Source: JBBQKF01 sp964549475
GTDB lineage: Bacteria > Bacillota > Clostridia > Saccharofermentanales > UBA5734
DNA length: 9,292 nt
Assembly: GCA_964549475.1 (NCBI GenBank)
Contig: CAZJXH010000151.1
Span: 1-9,292 of the forward strand
Direction: 5' to 3'
Shown here: positions 6,004-9,292 of the stretch, piece by piece
Layout of the letters: each line of letters starts with the position of its first letter
How positions within the stretch are numbered: the stretch's first letter is position 1
Notes under the pieces: model-generated
Database searches by the model: none
Told to the model about the DNA's origin: nothing
What the model saw: the letters and a program-made list of their open reading frames with translations, nothing else
Translations under genes and position numbers: made by a program

Positions 6004-6014
6004 TGGTCTGACCA
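6004..6014. promoter_or_regulatory. GntR (FadR-subfamily, LldR/PdhR-type) operator TGGTCTGACCA
   Basis: A perfect palindrome TGGT-N3-ACCA, which is the established core recognised by lactate and pyruvate-responsive GntR regulators such as LldR and PdhR. It lies 10 bases after the -10 hexamer, at or just after the predicted start of transcription, the position of a classic repressor. In A. woodii the lct cluster carries a GntR-type gene (lctA); no such gene is in this window, so the regulator must be encoded elsewhere. The site is seen; the identity of its regulator is inferred. Confidence 0.6.
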
Positions 6015-6030
6015 CTTTACGAAAGAGTGG
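6012..6030 (+). other. Leader hairpin partly overlapping the operator
   Basis: In the lct transcript CCACTTT (6012-6018) can pair with AAGAGTGG (about 6024-6030), giving a 7-bp stem including one G-U pair and a five-base loop. It shares its first bases with the operator. It may stabilise the 5' end of the message; there is no T-run, so it is not a terminator. Confidence 0.3.
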
Positions 6031-6069
6031 GATCGTCCTTTATTAATTATAGGAACTGGAGGTCGTTCC

Positions 6070-6858
6070 ATGGAAATCATCGTATGTATCAAGCAGGTTC
6101 CGGGATCATCCAAAGTGGAAGTGGATCCCGTCACAGGCGTTTTGAAAAGAGATGCCGCCGACGCGAAAATGAACCCTTATGATTTGTATGCATTGGAAAC
6201 CGCATTGCGGATCCGAGAGCAGCAAAGCGGATCCGTCAAAGTGATTACCATGGGACCGCCCCACGCAAAGGAAGTCATCCGGGAAGCCTTCATGATGGGC
6301 GCGGACGAAGGAGTGCTGGTGACGGATCGAAAATTTGCCGGTTCCGATGTGCTGGCGACGTCTCGTACCCTTTCTCAGGGAGTGAGAAAAATGGGCGGAT
6401 TCGACCTGATCTTGTGCGGCAAGCAGACAACGGACGGGGATACCGCCCAGGTCGGTCCGGAAATGGCCGAATATCTCCAGATCCCACACATAACCAATGT
6501 GCTTCGAATCATTGAAATCAAGAATCGGTCGATGGTTGTTGAAATGGACATGCCCGATACCATCGAAGTGGCTGAAATCCAGCTTCCCTGCCTTCTAAGG
6601 TTCGAGAAGGATATTTTCCAGCCGAGGCTTCCCTCCTTTATCAAGCAATTATCCACAAAAGACAAGGAAATCCGGTTGATCACGCTGGACGATTTTGATG
6701 ATCCGGACGAAAATAAATACGGGCTGAACGGGTCCCCGACGCAGGTAGAAAAGATATTCCCCCCATCCGTCAATCAGGACAGGGAATCCTGGACAGGCGG
6801 CCCTGCTGAACTCAGTTCGCAGATCGCAGCAAAACTGCGAGAGTTGAAATTCATTTAG
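6070..6858 (+). CDS. lctB: Electron transfer flavoprotein beta subunit of the lactate dehydrogenase complex (LctB/EtfB)
   Basis: A 262-residue EtfB. It begins MEIIVCIKQVPGSSKVEVDP, the standard family start, followed by KMNPYDLYALE (33-43), MGPPHAKEVIREAFMMGADE (61-80), GSDVLATS (91-98), and the conserved CGKQTTDGDTAQVGPEMAEYL (116-136), and it ends with GSPTQVEKIFPP (221-232), as in bifurcating EtfBs. It should form the EtfAB heterodimer with LctC, hold the bifurcating FAD and bind NAD(H). Start: ATG at 6070 with GGAGG (6058-6062) seven bases upstream. A longer in-frame extension to 5974 would include the promoter -10 and operator and is not accepted. It is the first gene of the operon; the next gene starts 15 bases after its stop. 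Lactate specificity comes from the third gene, not from this protein alone. Confidence 0.93.
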   Translation: MEIIVCIKQVPGSSKVEVDPVTGVLKRDAADAKMNPYDLYALETALRIREQQSGSVKVITMGPPHAKEVIREAFMMGADEGVLVTDRKFAGSDVLATSRTLSQGVRKMGGFDLILCGKQTTDGDTAQVGPEMAEYLQIPHITNVLRIIEIKNRSMVVEMDMPDTIEVAEIQLPCLLRFEKDIFQPRLPSFIKQLSTKDKEIRLITLDDFDDPDENKYGLNGSPTQVEKIFPPSVNQDRESWTGGPAELSSQIAAKLRELKFI

Positions 6859-6873
6859 AAAGGATGGTGTCTT

Positions 6874-8082
6874 ATGATCAAGCTGATCTGCAATCAGGAA
6901 AAAGCAACTCCATCGGATATCGAAGAATTGATTAAAATCTGTCCTTTCGGCGCGATTGAATTCCGGGATGGCCGGGTCCGTATAACGGCCGGCTGCAAGA
7001 TGTGCAAAATCTGTGTGAAAAAAGGGCCCCCCGGCATCATGGCAATTATTGAGACTCCGTCTGCCAAAATTGACAAGTCAGCGTGGAACGGGATCGGGGT
7101 GTACGTGGATCATGTCGAAGGAGAGATCCATCCGGTCACGATGGAGTTGATCGGGAAAGCGAGAGAACTTGCCGCGGTGGTTCATTTCCCGGTTTATTGC
7201 CTGTTTATCGGCCACAATATAGGAGGAAAGGCCGAAGAGCTGCTTCATTATGGAGCCGACGAAATTTTTGTATACGATTGCGAAAAGTTGAAGGATTTCC
7301 GAATCGAACCTTATACCGCCGTATTTGAGGACTTTATCCATCGGGTGAAACCCTCCTCCCTTCTGGTCGGAGCCACTACGGTCGGCAGGTCCCTCGCACC
7401 GAGGGTCGCCGCAAGATTCCGGACCGGCCTGACTGCGGACTGCACCATGCTTGAAATGAAGGAAAACACCGATCTTGTGCAGATCAGACCGGCTTTCGGC
7501 GGAAACATCATGGCTCGCATCCTCTGCCCGAATACAAGACCCCAGATATCGACCGTGCGGTATAAGATCATGAACGCGCCGGAACGGATGTGTGAGACAA
7601 CCGGTAAAATTACCGTCTGCGACATCCCGGAATCAAAATTGACTTCCGCCATCGAAGTACTGAAAATCATTAAAAAAGAAACCCAGGAAAACATATCCGA
7701 CGCACCGGTCATCCTCGCGGCAGGCAGAGGCTTGAAATCAGAAAAAGACATGGCTATGATCCATGAACTGGCGGATCTGCTCCATGCCAGAATAGCCGGA
7801 ACAAGGCCTATGATCGAGAAAGGCTGGATCGATGCAAGGAATCAGATCGGTCTTTCCGGCCGGACAGTCAAGCCGAAGCTCATCATCACCATCGGCATTT
7901 CCGGATCGGTTCAATTCGCAGCCGGAATGAACCATTCAGAACGAATCTTTGCCATTAATAACGATCCGAACGCTTCCATATTCAATATCGCCCATTATGG
8001 AATCGTAGGAGACCTTTATGAAATCGTTCCCCGGCTGATTCAGAATTTAAAAAGCATTGGCGCTTCCCATTGCGCAGAATAG
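6874..8082 (+). CDS. lctC: Electron transfer flavoprotein alpha subunit with N-terminal single-cluster ferredoxin-like domain (LctC/EtfA)
   Basis: A 402-residue EtfA, longer than the roughly 320 residues of a plain EtfA because of an N-terminal extension. The extension (about 1-60) is a ferredoxin-like fold with only one complete set of [4Fe-4S] ligands: Cys23 (in ICPFGAIEF) plus Cys41, Cys44 and Cys47 (GCKMCKIC). The other CxxCxxC is gone and the usual fourth cysteine of the second motif is Gly51. EtfA proper follows: WNGIGVYVDH (71-80), VGATTVGRSLAPRVAARFRTG (165-185), FGGNIMARILCPNTRPQ (208-224), and a C-terminal FAD domain with GTRPMIEKGWI (309-319), QIGLSGRTVKPK (324-335), GISGSVQFAAGM (341-352) and NNDPNASIF (362-370). 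The single-cluster domain and gene order match LctC of A. woodii, where it passes electrons to and from ferredoxin. AAAGGATGG lies before the ATG at 6874. Confidence 0.93.
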   Translation: MIKLICNQEKATPSDIEELIKICPFGAIEFRDGRVRITAGCKMCKICVKKGPPGIMAIIETPSAKIDKSAWNGIGVYVDHVEGEIHPVTMELIGKARELAAVVHFPVYCLFIGHNIGGKAEELLHYGADEIFVYDCEKLKDFRIEPYTAVFEDFIHRVKPSSLLVGATTVGRSLAPRVAARFRTGLTADCTMLEMKENTDLVQIRPAFGGNIMARILCPNTRPQISTVRYKIMNAPERMCETTGKITVCDIPESKLTSAIEVLKIIKKETQENISDAPVILAAGRGLKSEKDMAMIHELADLLHARIAGTRPMIEKGWIDARNQIGLSGRTVKPKLIITIGISGSVQFAAGMNHSERIFAINNDPNASIFNIAHYGIVGDLYEIVPRLIQNLKSIGASHCAE

Positions 8083-8118
8083 GGTTGGGATGAAATACTC
8101 CATGCGCAGAATAAGGTT
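8071..8118. repeat. Direct repeat around the lctC stop codon (two 16-bp copies, one mismatch)
   Basis: TGCGCAGAATAGGGTT (8071-8086) and TGCGCAGAATAAGGTT (8103-8118) differ at one base and are offset by 32 bp. The first copy contains the last codons and TAG stop of lctC; the second lies in the intercistronic gap, where the same frame position would read TAA. It may record a partial duplication of the gene end. Confidence 0.5.
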
Positions 8119-8128
8119 TGTGTGGAGT
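8097..8128 (+). other. Intercistronic hairpin between lctC and lctD
   Basis: ACTCCA (8097-8102) pairs with TGGAGT (8123-8128); G-U and G-C pairs can extend the stem to about 10 bp (8097-8106 with 8119-8128) around a 12-base loop. No T-run follows, so termination is unlikely. In the 81-bp gap before lctD it might affect message processing or the ratio of the Etf subunits to the dehydrogenase. Confidence 0.35.
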
Positions 8129-8163
8129 TTCCTCCCGGACACATTTGGAATCGAGGTATTTTT

Positions 8164-9292
8164 ATGGATTATAAAATAATAGACGCACAGGATATTTCGT
8201 TCCTTGTATCCATTCTGGACGATCATCGCGTGTATACCGGAAATGCGATCAGCGATGATTTCAGCCATGATGAGCTGGGCGGCATCCGGAGAATGCCCGA
8301 TGTCCTGGTGGAAGTCCATTCCACGGAAGAAGTATCGAAAATCATGGCTTATGCCAACGAAAACAGGATTCCGGTTGTGGCAAGAGGGTCCGGAACAGGG
8401 CTGGTCGGCGCATCCGTCGCCATCTGCGGCGGCATTATGCTGGACATGTCAAAAATGAGCCAGATTCTCGAAATCGACGAAGAAAACCTGACCTTGACCT
8501 GCGAACCCGGTGTGCTTCTCATGGAGATCAGTGCTTATGTAGAAGCATTTGATCTGTTTTATCCCCCGGACCCGGGCGAGAAAACCGCTACTATCGCAGG
8601 AAATATCAATACAAACGCAGGAGGAATGCGCGCGGTCAAATATGGCGTGACACGGGATTACATCAGAGGTCTCGAGGTGGTTCTGCCGAATGGAAAGGTT
8701 CTGAACATCGGAGGAAAAGTCGTTAAAAATTCTTCCGGTTACAGCATCAAGGACCTGATCTGCGGTTCAGAAGGCACTTTGGGAATTGTGACAAAAGCCA
8801 TTTTGAAGCTGATTCCGCTGCCCAAGAAAGCGATTTCTCTGCTGATTCCCTTTCCTGACCTCGATATGGCGATCAGCACGGTTCCCAAAATCGTCAAATC
8901 AAAAGCGGCTCCGACTGCGATCGAATTCATGCAAAAAGAGGTCATTCTGGCAGCCGAGGAATTCCTGGGGAAAAAATTCCCGGATCATTCCTCCGATGCC
9001 TATCTTTTGTTGACTTTTGACGGCAACAGCACGGAAGAAATCGAAAAAGCCTATGAGAAGGTTGCCCATATCTGTATTGCTCAAGGTGCGCTCGATGTGC
9101 TGATCGTTGATACGGAAGAAAGAAAAGAGGCCGTCTGGTCTGCAAGAGGCGCCTTTCTGGAGGCTGTCAAAGCCACCACCACCGAAATGGATGAATGCGA
9201 TGTGGTTGTGCCGAGAAATAAAGTGGCGGAGTTCATTCAATTCACCAATGACCTTCAAAAACGCTTCGACATAAGGATAAGGAGCTTCGGCC
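8164..9292 (+). CDS. lctD: FAD-linked lactate dehydrogenase (GlcD-family), LctD, truncated by the window edge
   Basis: Open from ATG 8164 to the right edge: 376 codons visible of about 460 usual for the family, so roughly the last 90 are missing. The protein is a PCMH-type FAD-linked oxidase: IRRMPDVLVEVHSTEEV (41-57), the FAD loop RGSGTGLVGASV (74-85), GEKTATIAGNINTNAGGMRA (138-157), GVTRDYIRGLEVVLPNGK (161-178), KNSSGYSIKDLICGSEGTLG (188-207), then the start of the C-terminal cap (about 220 on). It should oxidise lactate to pyruvate, probably the D-isomer as in GlcD relatives, and give electrons to the LctBC flavoprotein. GAGG (8153-8156) is seven bases before the start. It follows lctC by 81 bp, longer than the 15-bp lctB-lctC gap. 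Glycolate or another 2-hydroxyacid is possible as substrate, but the bifurcating Etf context favours lactate. Confidence 0.88.
   Translation, partial: MDYKIIDAQDISFLVSILDDHRVYTGNAISDDFSHDELGGIRRMPDVLVEVHSTEEVSKIMAYANENRIPVVARGSGTGLVGASVAICGGIMLDMSKMSQILEIDEENLTLTCEPGVLLMEISAYVEAFDLFYPPDPGEKTATIAGNINTNAGGMRAVKYGVTRDYIRGLEVVLPNGKVLNIGGKVVKNSSGYSIKDLICGSEGTLGIVTKAILKLIPLPKKAISLLIPFPDLDMAISTVPKIVKSKAAPTAIEFMQKEVILAAEEFLGKKFPDHSSDAYLLLTFDGNSTEEIEKAYEKVAHICIAQGALDVLIVDTEERKEAVWSARGAFLEAVKATTTEMDECDVVVPRNKVAEFIQFTNDLQKRFDIRIRSFG

Larger units (their letters stand above)
5599..6069. other. Divergent intergenic region between the two-component genes and the lct operon
   Basis: These 471 bp separate two divergently transcribed operons and hold no convincing protein gene. 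From left to right: leader and promoter of the regulator gene (to about 5690), an AT-rich stretch without recognisable content (about 5690-5775), a well-placed GGAGG with a 26-codon reading frame (5778-5869) that runs into the repeat, a small hairpin (5810-5826), the 88-bp palindromic repeat (5824-5911), a T-rich stretch (5911-5956), and the promoter, operator and leader of the lactate operon (5965-6069). Confidence 0.7.

Noticed and set aside
5974..6069. N-terminal extension of EtfB to a start at 5974 (294 residues)
   Set aside because: The extra 32 residues do not look like EtfB, cover the predicted -10, operator and leader, and the internal ATG at 6070 has a perfectly spaced GGAGG and the canonical EtfB start.
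5671..6134. Minus-strand open frames across the intergenic region (79, 89 and 104 codons)
   Set aside because: They overlap one another, read through the palindromic repeat and the lct promoter, and resemble no protein family; their residues come from the inverted repeat.
6375..7751. Antisense frames opposite the Etf genes (132 and 146 codons, minus strand)
   Set aside because: They are shadows of GC-richer coding sequence, with no Shine-Dalgarno or family motifs, opposite well-conserved EtfB and EtfA motifs.

Overview
The window looks like chromosomal DNA from an anaerobic low-to-mid GC Firmicute, most likely a clostridium. The evidence is a complete two-component system with Gram-positive style genes, a teichoic-acid D-alanylation (Dlt)-like cassette, strong Shine-Dalgarno sites with some TTG starts, and an electron-confurcating lactate dehydrogenase operon of the Acetobacterium woodii Lct type. 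Genus or species cannot be fixed from the sequence.

Left half (1-5598, minus strand, read right to left): an OmpR-family response regulator and its membrane sensor kinase overlap. A 122-bp gap carrying two perfect palindromes follows, then a tightly packed four-gene cassette: a DltA-like amino-acid adenylating enzyme, a fold-III PLP-dependent decarboxylase, a DltC-like carrier protein and the N-terminal 76 codons of an MBOAT (DltB/AlgI-like) membrane acyltransferase that runs off the left edge. The genes overlap or abut (TGATG, 16-bp overlap, 1-bp gap), so they are almost certainly translated from one message. A decarboxylase between the ligase and carrier genes is not part of the classical dltXABCD operon. 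It suggests that an amino acid is activated, loaded on the carrier, decarboxylated there (as BtrK does on BtrI in butirosin synthesis) and passed by the MBOAT protein to a surface polymer. The adjacent kinase/regulator pair probably controls it. This is the most novel part of the window.

Middle (5599-6069): a 471-bp divergent intergenic region. It holds a probable promoter for the two-component genes, an 88-bp palindromic mobile-element-like repeat whose left arm has a 12-bp tandem duplication, a short neighbouring hairpin, and a strong sigma-A promoter with a GntR-type operator (TGGTCTGACCA) at the predicted start of transcription of the lactate operon.

Right half (6070-9292, plus strand): lctB (EtfB), lctC (EtfA with an N-terminal single-cluster ferredoxin-like domain) and lctD (FAD-linked lactate dehydrogenase, cut by the window edge). 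Together they should oxidise lactate with NAD+, driven by simultaneous oxidation of reduced ferredoxin. The two halves are functionally unrelated neighbours, divergently transcribed and separated by the palindromic repeat.
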